The position numbers were made by a program, and so were the translations under genes. From UBA1161 sp002311745 (GTDB lineage Bacteria > Planctomycetota > Phycisphaerae > Tepidisphaerales > Tepidisphaeraceae): 64,000 nt of DNA. Within the stretch, counting starts at the first letter, position 1. Every line of letters starts with the position of its first letter. The notes beneath the pieces are model-generated. The model had not been told where the DNA came from. It saw only the letters and a list, made by a program, of their open reading frames with translations, and did not search any database. Of the stretch, positions 55,749 to 64,000 are shown piece after piece. The stretch lies in assembly GCA_050018415.1 (NCBI GenBank), contig JBEKAB010000010.1, positions 41,580-105,579 on the forward strand, in the 5' to 3' direction.

Positions 55749-58700
55749 TTAGCTGGTCGCTTCACAGCCAGCGTTGAAGTTGGCCACAAACTGCGCGTAC
55801 GTCAGCGTTGCGTAACCCTGCGCGTTTTCCGCCGCGTCGCCTTGGATGCCCCACGGGTTGCGCACCACATAGTGCGTACCGCTGGAGTCCTTGTACACAC
55901 TGACCAGCGTGTACGCGTGGCCGCTGACCAGATCCGGGGCCTTGCTGATCGTGCCGAGGGTGACCGGGTCGTTGGCCGACAAATCGGCGGACAGCAGGGC
56001 ATACAGCGCGCTATCGCTGTACGAACTGGGGGTGATGTTCGTGGAATTGACGCCCAGGTCAGTGTACACGTCGCTCATCCAGCCGCCGTTGCCGATCGAC
56101 GCGTACGAATTGGCGCCGGTGCGGAAGTAGCAGAACGCCTTTTCAAAGATCGGCGCCCAGATCGTGTTCGCCACGCCTGGGCTGGCAAACATGTACCCGG
56201 CTCCGCCGGGACCAACCGGCAGGGTGTCGGACACGCGTACGTAGACCGGCGATCCATTGGAGATGAACTGGACCGCGTAGGTGCCGTCGCCCAGATCCAC
56301 CGCCATGTTCTCCAAGGCCTGCGGCCGCGTGCCGGCGAAGGCCGCCAGGGAAGACAGGAAGTAGCAGTCGCCGGTGTAACCCTGGTTGACGTCCGCCGCC
56401 GTCGGGCCGCTGCCCCACAGGGAAAGGTTCGCGACGGCCGTGGTGCCCGAGTCCGCGGGGTTGGCCAGCGACGCGCCGTACGCCTTGCTGACGTTGCCGG
56501 CGAAGGCGGCCACGCTGTGCAGCGTTCCCTTGCCGCTGAAGCTGTCGGTCGAGTCCTTCCACACGCTCACCTTGCTGCCGGCGCTGGTGATCGTGCTGCC
56601 GACGCCGTCAATCGAATCGATGGTCGTGGCTGTCGTGACCGAAGCGTCGATGCTGACCGAATCTCCGCTGGCCCGGGCATAGATGAACAGTTCGTCGGCC
56701 GGTGCGGTGGCGGTCAAGGTTACGCCGTCGGCGTTGATGGTCAGCGTCGTGCCGCTTTCCAGGATGGAAACGGTATCGTTCTTGGCGTTTTCGGTGATCA
56801 CCAGCTCGTTGCCGTAGCGCGTGATCATGCTCACGCCGCCGGCGATCCCCGCGGGCATCGCCACGTTGCCGGGGTTGGTAGCCGTCGAATGCTCATACTT
56901 GTTGGAAGCCTCCACCTCGTAGTAATACGTGCCGCCGGCTTGCACCGTCGTGTCGGCATAGCTGTTGGCTGTGCCCGAAGTGAGCTTGGTCAACTGCGTA
57001 TAGATCACGCTATCCGTGCTGCGCAGCACGATGTAGCCCGTCGCTGATGGGTCGTGGTTTGTCCAGGCGAGATTCACCTGGGACCCCGACAGCGCCGCCG
57101 TCAGGCCGGTCGGGGCGATCATCGGCGTCAGGACCATGTAGTTGCTCGAGGCGGGCGAGCTGCACGCCCCGGCGGTCGCCTGCACTTCGTAAAAATAGAT
57201 GGTGCCCGACTGCGCCGTGTTGTCCGTGTAACTCATCGTCTTGATGGAACCGATCTTGCCGACCGACGTGAAGTTCGTTCCGTCGGTGGAGCGCAGCACG
57301 TTATAGCCCGTCGTGTTGGCGTCATTGTTGATCCAGGAGAGCTGGACGCTGTTGGGACCCTTGATCGTCGCCCCGAAGCCCGTGGGCACGTTCAGTGGCG
57401 TGTTGGCCGCGACCTTGCTCGTCACCGCCGATGTCACCTTTCCCACGAACGCCTGGATTTCGTAATAGTAGGTGTGGCCCGACAGCACGGAGTAGTCCGT
57501 GTAGCTGTTGGCGCTGCCCGAGGTCAGCGCGGTCAGCAGCGTGAAAGTCGTGCCGTTGGTCGAGCGCAGCACGTTGTAGCCCGTGGCCCCCTTATCGTTG
57601 TCCGTCCAACTGAGTTGAACCTTCCCACCCGTACCAATCGTCGCCGTCAATCCTGATGGCGCAATCACCGGCGTCGTCAACGACACGGCCAGGGACGCCG
57701 CCGAGGTGGCGCTCGCGTTGTACGCCTTGACCTGATAGGTGTACGCGGTGCCCGATGACACCACGTCGATGTAGCTGTTGCCGGTGCCGGGCGTCACTTG
57801 CGCCACTTGCGCGATTGCACCCCCGCTGGTGCTGCGCAGTATGTAGTACCCCGTCGCGGATGGGTCGTTATCCGTCCAGTGCAGTTGCAAGCAGTTGGGC
57901 GTGGTGACCGTGACGGCCAGACCCGAAGGCGGCGCCATCGGCGTGTTGGCGATGACGTTGCTGGAAGCCGCCGACGTGATGTTGCCGGCATACGCCTGGA
58001 CTTGGTAGAGATACTGGTGGAACGGCAACGCCGTTGTGTCGGTGAAGGCCTTCGTGGTGGCCTTGGTCACCGTGCCGACCTTCGTATAGCTCGAGCCGTC
58101 CAGTGACCGCAAAATATAATACCCCGCCGTGTTGGCGTCGTTATTGGTCCACGCCAGCGTCACGCTCGTCGGTCCATTGACCGTCGCCGTCAGGCCCGAG
58201 GGCGCGTGTATGGGCGTGTTAGCCACGACCATGTTCGATACTGCCGACGTCACGCTGCCGTCGACCGCCTGAACCTCGTAGTCGTACGTGTGGCCCGAAA
58301 TCACCGTGGTATCGCAGAAGCTGTTGGTCTTGCCCCCGCTCACCGGTGACAACAGCGTGAACGTCGTGCCGTTGGTCGAACGCAGCACGTTATAGCCCGT
58401 GGCGTTCTGGTCGTTGTCCGTCCAACTGACCGACACGCTGGAAAATGCCGCGGCCGAAACCATCAATCCGGATGGCGCTACCGGCGGCGTGGTCAGCGTC
58501 GCCGTGTTCGACGCCGCCGACGTGGTCGTGCCGTTGTACGCTTGAACCTGGTAGCGGTATGGAGTGTCGCAGTAGAGCCCCGTATCCGTATAGGTGAGCG
58601 TGGCGGCTTTAGTGATCTGTGTTATTTGCGTGAAAGCGCCGCCGCCGATGCTGCGCAGAATGTTATACCCGACGCTCGACGCGTCCTTGTTCACCCAGGT

Positions 58701-59174
58701 CAGCTTCACGCTGGTCGGGCTCAGGGCCGTGGCGGTCAAGCTGGCCGGCGGCGCCATCGGCGTCGTCGCCGCTACCACGTTGGACGGCGGCGAGGTCGTC
58801 GAACCGCTGTACGCCTCGACTTCGTAATCGTACGTGTGCGCCGAGGCCGCCGTGCTGTCCGTGTAGGTGAGGGTCGTCAGCTTAGTGATCGTGCCGATCT
58901 TGGCCAGATGCGACGCGTCGGCGCCGCGCATCACGTAATAGCCCGATCCCGTAACGCCGCTGTTGGTCCAGCTAAGCTGTACGCTGGTTGGGCTGGCTAT
59001 CGTCGCCGCAAGCGTCAGGCTCGACAGCAGTGCACGCGGCTCTAATTCCTCAAGTGTGCACGCCGCACGCAGGCGCTTCTGGACGAGCGCCTTCTGGTTC
59101 TCGCCCATGACGGGCGAGATGAAACGGCCAATGCGTTGCCCAAGACTCCCCGACTTCCCCGTGATATTTGACAT
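55749..59174 (-). CDS. LEPR-xLL, FN3-repeat, calpain-type secreted cysteine protease (8 modules)
   Basis: 1141 residues. N-terminal basic leader, then LEELEPRALLSS, the planctomycete LEPR-xLL motif. Eight fibronectin-III-like modules follow (each ending near W, then GYNILRS, YTD, Y.YEVQA). Next is a beta-rich segment (GNELVITENAKNDTVSI), and a C-terminal calpain-like domain: QGYTGDCYFLSSLAAFAG (Cys937), GHAYTLVSV (His1086), VVRNPWG (Asn1106). All three catalytic residues are present. GAGGGAG precedes ATG 59174. Exported and probably cell-surface; target unknown. Confidence 0.85.
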   Translation of the reverse strand: MSNITGKSGSLGQRIGRFISPVMGENQKALVQKRLRAACTLEELEPRALLSSLTLAATIASPTSVQLSWTNSGVTGSGYYVMRGADASHLAKIGTITKLTTLTYTDSTAASAHTYDYEVEAYSGSTTSPPSNVVAATTPMAPPASLTATALSPTSVKLTWVNKDASSVGYNILRSIGGGAFTQITQITKAATLTYTDTGLYCDTPYRYQVQAYNGTTTSAASNTATLTTPPVAPSGLMVSAAAFSSVSVSWTDNDQNATGYNVLRSTNGTTFTLLSPVSGGKTNSFCDTTVISGHTYDYEVQAVDGSVTSAVSNMVVANTPIHAPSGLTATVNGPTSVTLAWTNNDANTAGYYILRSLDGSSYTKVGTVTKATTKAFTDTTALPFHQYLYQVQAYAGNITSAASSNVIANTPMAPPSGLAVTVTTPNCLQLHWTDNDPSATGYYILRSTSGGAIAQVAQVTPGTGNSYIDVVSSGTAYTYQVKAYNASATSAASLAVSLTTPVIAPSGLTATIGTGGKVQLSWTDNDKGATGYNVLRSTNGTTFTLLTALTSGSANSYTDYSVLSGHTYYYEIQAFVGKVTSAVTSKVAANTPLNVPTGFGATIKGPNSVQLSWINNDANTTGYNVLRSTDGTNFTSVGKIGSIKTMSYTDNTAQSGTIYFYEVQATAGACSSPASSNYMVLTPMIAPTGLTAALSGSQVNLAWTNHDPSATGYIVLRSTDSVIYTQLTKLTSGTANSYADTTVQAGGTYYYEVEASNKYEHSTATNPGNVAMPAGIAGGVSMITRYGNELVITENAKNDTVSILESGTTLTINADGVTLTATAPADELFIYARASGDSVSIDASVTTATTIDSIDGVGSTITSAGSKVSVWKDSTDSFSGKGTLHSVAAFAGNVSKAYGASLANPADSGTTAVANLSLWGSGPTAADVNQGYTGDCYFLSSLAAFAGTRPQALENMAVDLGDGTYAVQFISNGSPVYVRVSDTLPVGPGGAGYMFASPGVANTIWAPIFEKAFCYFRTGANSYASIGNGGWMSDVYTDLGVNSTNITPSSYSDSALYALLSADLSANDPVTLGTISKAPDLVSGHAYTLVSVYKDSSGTHYVVRNPWGIQGDAAENAQGYATLTYAQFVANFNAGCEATS

Positions 59175-59390
59175 GTTCTCCCTCTCAACCAGGACATCGG
59201 ATTGAACGGAGCTTCATGCAAACCAAGCCCTTATGGGCCTATGTCAAAAACCCCGCGATTATCAGCAGCCGACCGGTTATCTGAGCCCTCACTGTAAGAT
59301 GTACCACCTACGCCGCCTTCCGACGAAGTCGCGCAAAAAAAGCAGGTGAACAGGGGAGCATCCCTGTTCACCTGTTTAGCTGTCGCCGGC
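59175..59390. promoter_or_regulatory. conserved upstream region of the first calpain-type gene
   Basis: The 59200-59315 stretch matches the region upstream of the second paralogue (63680-63815) over most of its length, including CCGCGATTATCAGCAGCCGA, GGTTAT and GTAAGATGTAC. It contains the promoter and leader; the element boundaries are not clear. GCCCTTATGGGC (palindromic) lies close to the gene. Confidence 0.55.
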
Positions 59391-62300
59391 TCAGCTCGTC
59401 GCTATGCAACCGTCGGCGAAGTTGGCCACAAACTGCGCGTACGTCAGCGTTGCGTAACCCTGCGCGTTTTCCGCCGCGTCGCCCGAGATGCCCCACGGGT
59501 TGCGCACCACGTAGTGCGATACGCCGCTGGAATCCTTGTACACACTGACCAGCGTGTATGCGTGGCAGTTGACCAGATCGGGCGACTTGGTGCCGTGCGT
59601 GCCCATGGTGACCGGGTCGTTGGCCGACAAATCGGACGACAGCAGGGCGTACAGCACGCTGTCGCTGTCTGCGCTGGGCGTGAAATTCACGGAACTGACG
59701 CCCAGGTCAGTGTACACCTCGGCCATCCAGCCGCCGTTACCGATCGACGCGTACGAATTGGCGCCGGTGCGGAAGTAGCAGAACGCCTTTTCAAAGATCG
59801 GCGCCCAGATCGTGTTCGCCACGCCCGGTGAGGCAAACATGTACCCGGTCCCGCCGGGACCGACCGGCAGGGTGTCGGACACGCGCACGTAGACCGGCGA
59901 TCCTTTGGAGATGAACTGGACCGCGTAGGTGCCGTCGCCCAGATCCACCGCCATGTTCTCCAAGGCCAGCGGCCGCGTGCCCGCGAAGGCCGCCAGGGAG
60001 GACAGGAAGTAGCAGTCGCCGGTGTAGCCTTGCTTCACATCCGCCGCTGTCGGACCGGCGCCCCACAGGGAAAAGTTCACGACGGTCGTGGTGCCCGAGT
60101 CCGTGGGGTTGCCCAGCGCTGCGCCTAACGCCTTGCTGGCGCCGCCGGCGAAGCTGGCAACGCTATGCAGCGTTCCCTTGCCGCTGAAGCTGTCGGTCGA
60201 GTCGTCCCACACGCTCACGTTGCTGCCGGCGCTGCTGATCGTGCTGCTGTTGCCGTCGATCGAATCGATCGTGGTGGCTGCCTTGACCGATGCGTCGATG
60301 CTCACCGAGTCCCCGCTGGCCCGGCTGTAGATGAACAGCCCGTCGGCCGGTGCCGAGGCCGTCAAGATTGTGCCGTCGGCGTTGATGGTCAGCGTCGTGC
60401 CGCTTTCCGTGATGGAAACGGTATCGTTCTTGGCGTTTTCGGTGATCACCAGCTCGTTGCCGTAGCGCGTGATCATGCTCACGCCGCCGCTGATCCCCGC
60501 CGGTATCGCCACGACGGCGGGGTTGGAACCCGTCGAATGCTCATATTGGTTGGAAGACTCCACCTCGTAGTAATACGTTCCGCCGGCGGCCGCCGACGTG
60601 TCGACATAGCTGTTGGCTGAGGCGCCAGTGACCTGCGTCAACGGCGTATAGATCACGCTATCCGTGCTCCGCAGCACGATATAGCCCGTCGCTGATAGGT
60701 CGTTGTCCGTCCAGCCGAGCGTCGCCGTGGGTGTGGATGTGGTTCCCGTCAGCGTCGTCGTCAAGCCGCTGGGGGCGATCATCGGCGTGAGGACCATGTA
60801 GTCGCTCGACGGGGGCGAGCTGCACGTTCCGGCGGTCGCCTGCACTTCGTAGAAATACATGGTGCCCGACTTCACTGTGTTGTCCGTGTAACGGAGCGTA
60901 ATCCAGGAATTGACCTTGCCAACCGAGTTGTAGTTAATTCCGTCGGTGGAGCGCAGCACGTTAAAACCCATTGTGTTGGCGTCATTGTTTGCCCAGGTGA
61001 GCAGGACGCTGTTGGGCCCCTTGATCGTAATTTGGAGGCCCGTGGGCGCGCTCAGCGGCGTGTTGGCCGCGACCGTGTTCGACATCGCCGATCGGATCGC
61101 CCCCTTGGTCGCCTGGATCTCGTAAGTGTACGTCTGGCCCGACACCACGGAGGTGTCCGTGTAGTTCGAGGCGCTGCCGTTGGTTAGCAACGCCTGCGTG
61201 TAGAAAGCCCCGAGGTTGGTCGAGCGCATCAAGATGTAGCCCGTCGCCGCCGTGTCGTTGTCCGTCCAACTGAGTTGAACCTTCCCAGACGAATTAAGCG
61301 ACGCCGCCAATGCCGACGGCGCATTCAACGGCGTCGTCACCTGCACGGCCGCAGACGGCGCCGAGGTGCCGCTCGCGTTGTACGCCTGGACCTCATAGTT
61401 GTACACGGTGGCCGATGACACCACGTCGATGTAGCTGTTGCCGACGCCGCTCGTCACTTTCCCGACTTGCGTGAAAGCCCCGCCCGCCGTGTTGCGCAGG
61501 ATGTTGTATCCCTGCGCGGCCGGGTCGGTAACGTACCACCTCAGTTGCAGGCAGTTGGGCGTCACCACCGTGATGGACAGACCCGTTGGCGTTGCCAACG
61601 GCGTGCTGACGATGACGTTGGTGGAAGCCACCGACGTGCTGTTGCCGGCATACGCCTGGACCTCGTAGAGGTACTGGTGGGACGGCGACGCCGTTGTGTC
61701 GGTGAAGCTCGTCGTGGTGGCCTTGGTCACCGTGCCGAGCTTCGTATAGCTCGTGCCGTCCAGTGACCGCAAAATGTAATAGCCCGCCGTATTGGCGTCG
61801 TTATTGGTCCAGGAAAGCGTCACGCTCGTCGGTCCATTGACCGTCGCCTTCACGCCCGTGGGGGGGTGTAACGGCGTGTTGGCCACGACCATGTTCGAGA
61901 CCGCCGACGTCACGCTGCCATTGACCGCCTGAACCTCGTAGTCGTACGTGCGGCCCGAAACCACCGTCGAATCGACGAAGCCACTGGCGTTGCCCTGGGT
62001 CAGCGTGATCAAATTCGTGAACGCCGTGCCGTTGGTCGAACGCAGAATGTTATAACCCTTGGCCGTCTGGTCATTGTCCGTCCAAGAGATCCCCACTTGG
62101 GAAAACCCCGTTGACGCCACCGTCAACGCCGAGGGCGCCACCAGCGGCGTGGTCACCGCCGCCGTGTTCGACGCCGCCGACGTCATGCTGCTGTTGTACG
62201 CCTCAACCTGGTAGCGGTAAGGAGTGTCACAGGGGAGATTCGTATCCGTATAGGTGACCGTGGCGGCTTTAGTGATCTGTGTTATTTGCGTGAATGCGCC

Positions 62301-63653
62301 GCCGTTGACGCTGCGCAGAATGTTATACCCGACGGTTGACGTGTCATGGTTCACCCAGGTCAGCTTCACGCTGCTCGGGCTCAGGGCCGTGGCGGTCAAG
62401 CCGGTCGGCGGCGACATCGGTGTGCTGGCGGTCGCCACATTGGTAGTCGGCGACGTGATCGTGCCGGCGTACGCCTCGACTTTGTAGCTGTACGTGTGCG
62501 CCGCCACCGCCGTGGCGTCGGTATACGAATTCGCGGTCCCCGACGTCAGCTTGACCAGCTGCGAATAGTTCGTGCCATCCGACGACCGCAAAATGATATA
62601 GCCCGCCGCGTTGGTGTCGTTGTCCGTCCACGCCAGCGCCACGCTCGTCGGTCCCGTCACCGTCGCCGTCAGGGCCGTGGGCGCATGCAGCGGCGTGTTG
62701 GCCGCGACCATGCTCGAGGCCGCCGACGTCACGCTGCCGTTGACCGCCTGAATCTTGTAGTCGTACGTGCGGCCCGAAACCACCGACGTATCGTTGTAGC
62801 TGGCGGCGTTGGCCGAGGTCAGCTGCGCCAACGTCGTGAATGTCGTGCCGTTGGTCGAACGCAGCACGTTATAGCCCTTGGCCGTCGAGTCGTTGTCCGT
62901 CCAAGCGATCTGCACGCTGGAATAGGTCGTCGACGAAATCATCAATCCCGAGGGCGCCACCAACGGCGTGGTCACCGTCGCGGTGTTCGACGCCGCCGAC
63001 GTCGTTGTGGTGTTGTGCGCCTCAACTTGGTAGCTGTAAGACGTGTCGGCCGCGGCCGTCGTGTCCGTAAAGGTGAGCGTGGCGACTCCAATGACCTGAT
63101 TTATTTGCGTGAAAGCGCCGCCGCCGATGCTGCGCAGAATGTTATACCCGACGCTCGACGCGTCATGGTTCACCCACGTCAGCTTCACGCTGGTCGGGCT
63201 CAGGGCCGTGGCGGCCAGGCTGGCCGGCGGCGCCATCGGCGTCGTCGCCGCCACCACGTTGGAGGGCGACGAGGCCGTCGTACCCGTGTACGCCTCGACT
63301 TCGTAATCGTACGTGTGCGCCGCGACTGCCGTGCTGTCCGTGTAGGTCAGGGTCGAAATGTTGGTGATCGTGCCGATCTTGGCCAGATGCGACATGTCGG
63401 CGCCGCGCATCACGTAATAGCCCGATCCCGTAACGCCGCTGTTCGTCCAGCTAAGCTGCACGCTGGCTGGTCCGGCAACCGACGCCGCAAGCGTCAGGCT
63501 CGACAGCAGTGCACGCGGTTCCAATTCCTCGAGCATGCACGCCGCACACAGGCGGTTCTGGACGCGCGCCTTCTTCTTCTTGCCCATGATGGGCTCTACG
63601 AAGCGAAGAAGGCACTGCCCAAGGCTCCCCGACTTCCCAATGTCATTTGACAT
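59391..63653 (-). CDS. LEPR-xLL, FN3-repeat, calpain-type secreted cysteine protease (11 modules)
   Basis: About 1420 residues, paralogue of the neighbouring gene. Same leader with LEELEPRALLSS, eleven fibronectin-III-like modules instead of eight, the same beta segment, and a calpain-like domain QGYTGDCYFLSSLAAFAG (Cys about 1214), CHAYTLVSV (His about 1364, with Cys replacing the usual Gly before it), VVRNPWG (Asn about 1385). Start ATG 63653 (an in-frame start at 63695 is less likely). The extra three modules look like an internal duplication. Confidence 0.84.
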   Translation of the reverse strand: MSNDIGKSGSLGQCLLRFVEPIMGKKKKARVQNRLCAACMLEELEPRALLSSLTLAASVAGPASVQLSWTNSGVTGSGYYVMRGADMSHLAKIGTITNISTLTYTDSTAVAAHTYDYEVEAYTGTTASSPSNVVAATTPMAPPASLAATALSPTSVKLTWVNHDASSVGYNILRSIGGGAFTQINQVIGVATLTFTDTTAAADTSYSYQVEAHNTTTTSAASNTATVTTPLVAPSGLMISSTTYSSVQIAWTDNDSTAKGYNVLRSTNGTTFTTLAQLTSANAASYNDTSVVSGRTYDYKIQAVNGSVTSAASSMVAANTPLHAPTALTATVTGPTSVALAWTDNDTNAAGYIILRSSDGTNYSQLVKLTSGTANSYTDATAVAAHTYSYKVEAYAGTITSPTTNVATASTPMSPPTGLTATALSPSSVKLTWVNHDTSTVGYNILRSVNGGAFTQITQITKAATVTYTDTNLPCDTPYRYQVEAYNSSMTSAASNTAAVTTPLVAPSALTVASTGFSQVGISWTDNDQTAKGYNILRSTNGTAFTNLITLTQGNASGFVDSTVVSGRTYDYEVQAVNGSVTSAVSNMVVANTPLHPPTGVKATVNGPTSVTLSWTNNDANTAGYYILRSLDGTSYTKLGTVTKATTTSFTDTTASPSHQYLYEVQAYAGNSTSVASTNVIVSTPLATPTGLSITVVTPNCLQLRWYVTDPAAQGYNILRNTAGGAFTQVGKVTSGVGNSYIDVVSSATVYNYEVQAYNASGTSAPSAAVQVTTPLNAPSALAASLNSSGKVQLSWTDNDTAATGYILMRSTNLGAFYTQALLTNGSASNYTDTSVVSGQTYTYEIQATKGAIRSAMSNTVAANTPLSAPTGLQITIKGPNSVLLTWANNDANTMGFNVLRSTDGINYNSVGKVNSWITLRYTDNTVKSGTMYFYEVQATAGTCSSPPSSDYMVLTPMIAPSGLTTTLTGTTSTPTATLGWTDNDLSATGYIVLRSTDSVIYTPLTQVTGASANSYVDTSAAAGGTYYYEVESSNQYEHSTGSNPAVVAIPAGISGGVSMITRYGNELVITENAKNDTVSITESGTTLTINADGTILTASAPADGLFIYSRASGDSVSIDASVKAATTIDSIDGNSSTISSAGSNVSVWDDSTDSFSGKGTLHSVASFAGGASKALGAALGNPTDSGTTTVVNFSLWGAGPTAADVKQGYTGDCYFLSSLAAFAGTRPLALENMAVDLGDGTYAVQFISKGSPVYVRVSDTLPVGPGGTGYMFASPGVANTIWAPIFEKAFCYFRTGANSYASIGNGGWMAEVYTDLGVSSVNFTPSADSDSVLYALLSSDLSANDPVTMGTHGTKSPDLVNCHAYTLVSVYKDSSGVSHYVVRNPWGISGDAAENAQGYATLTYAQFVANFADGCIATS

Positions 63654-63891
63654 TTTCTGGTTCTCCTCCGAACCAGGACATCGGATTGAATTCAATCCGA
63701 TGCAAGTGAAGTGCTTATGGGCCTACGCCAAAAAACCCGCGATTATCAGCAGCCGAGCGGTTATCCGACGCCCCCCCAAAACCCCCTATGTAAGATGTAC
63801 TACCTACGCCACTTTCGCGGGCAATTCATCGCGTATGACCAACTTTCTGCGAGGGTTTTTCCCATGGCGCGGCCCCAGGGCAACCGCATTC
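63654..63891. promoter_or_regulatory. conserved upstream region of the second calpain-type gene
   Basis: Shares the CGCGATTATCAGCAGCCGA, GGTTATC and TGTAAGATGTAC blocks with 59175-59390. It holds the promoter of the 11-module protease gene. No other gene seen. Confidence 0.5.
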
Positions 63892-64000
63892 TCAGCCGGT
63901 GAGTAGCTTGAGCAGATAATCGTGATCCCAGGCGGCGTTGAGGCGTTTGCCTTTGATACCTCGCTTTTTAGTGGTTTCCCGCTGCAACAGGTTCAGGGCA
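63892..64000 (-). CDS. ISAs1-type transposase, C-terminal end (partial)
   Basis: The open frame enters from the right edge and ends at a TGA at 63892. Its 35 residues include ALNLLQRETTKKRGIKGK and LNAAWDHDYLLKLLTG, the pattern found at the C-terminus of ISAs1/IS4-like transposases (NLL...K...KRL.AGWD..YLL..L). Most of the gene lies outside the window. Confidence 0.6.
   Translation of the reverse strand, partial: ALNLLQRETTKKRGIKGKRLNAAWDHDYLLKLLTG

Noticed and set aside
55749..63653. DNA-level repeats as phase-variable tracts
   Set aside because: The repetition is of about 270-base FN3-coding modules, explained by protein architecture; no simple-sequence tract at the gene starts.

Overview
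The window looks like chromosomal DNA of a Planctomycetota member, most likely of the class Phycisphaerae. It has high GC and a Gram-negative envelope gene (lpxD). Two giant secreted proteins carry the planctomycete-type LEPR-xLL N-terminal motif. A complete alternative complex III plus caa3-type oxidase operon is present, together with several zinc-ribbon membrane proteins. The class is inferred from gene content only; no rRNA is present.

Layout. 0-12.3 kb is housekeeping, mostly on the minus strand: a sorbosone-dehydrogenase-like lipoprotein translationally coupled to malate dehydrogenase; a MATE exporter; a pdxH/SDR/glycosyltransferase operon; a nucleotidyltransferase with its small partner; two unrelated fructose-bisphosphate aldolases side by side; and lpxD with two downstream hypothetical genes. 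12.3-18 kb holds xylB and then accessory DNA: a HigB/HigA-type toxin-antitoxin pair, a base-composition outlier with a degenerate HNH-like motif, short tandem repeats, and a DUF6807/cupin pair. lexA and argJ follow.

20.4-30.5 kb is the most unusual part. A zinc-ribbon membrane gene is split in two by an 8.47 kb unit (21157-29626). The unit's ends are perfect 30-bp inverted repeats, each followed inward by the start of the same small transposition gene. The unit is flanked by an 8-bp target duplication (7 of 8 bases identical), and removing it restores the zinc-ribbon reading across the junction. I read this as an old composite transposon. Its cargo is four genes for exported or membrane-anchored proteins: two transglutaminase-like, one alpha/alpha-toroid, one small secreted. 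An intact tandem paralogue of the split gene lies directly beside it.

30.5-36.2 kb carries an orphan FlgM-like protein, a flavoprotein, a HAD phosphatase, a TPR lipoprotein, comF and a two-lobed retropepsin-like protein. 36.2-50.2 kb is one minus-strand respiratory operon (actABCDEF, a small membrane gene, SCO, ctaC, ctaD, ctaE, ctaF, and a second subunit-III-like gene). It moves electrons from quinol through ActA/ActE and the cytochrome domain of CtaC to an A2-type haem-copper oxidase. Its assembly genes ctaA and ctaB, with a cupredoxin-like lipoprotein and an ABC ATPase, lie just upstream on the plus strand (51.2-54.9 kb). An ArsR regulator and an unusual tRNA-Ala(CGC) follow. 55.7-63.7 kb holds two tandem paralogues of LEPR-xLL / fibronectin-III / calpain-type secreted proteases (8 versus 11 FN3 modules) with duplicated upstream sequence. 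The right edge cuts a probable ISAs1-type transposase.

Several intergenic gaps contain hairpins or arrays built from repeated 7-14 base words.
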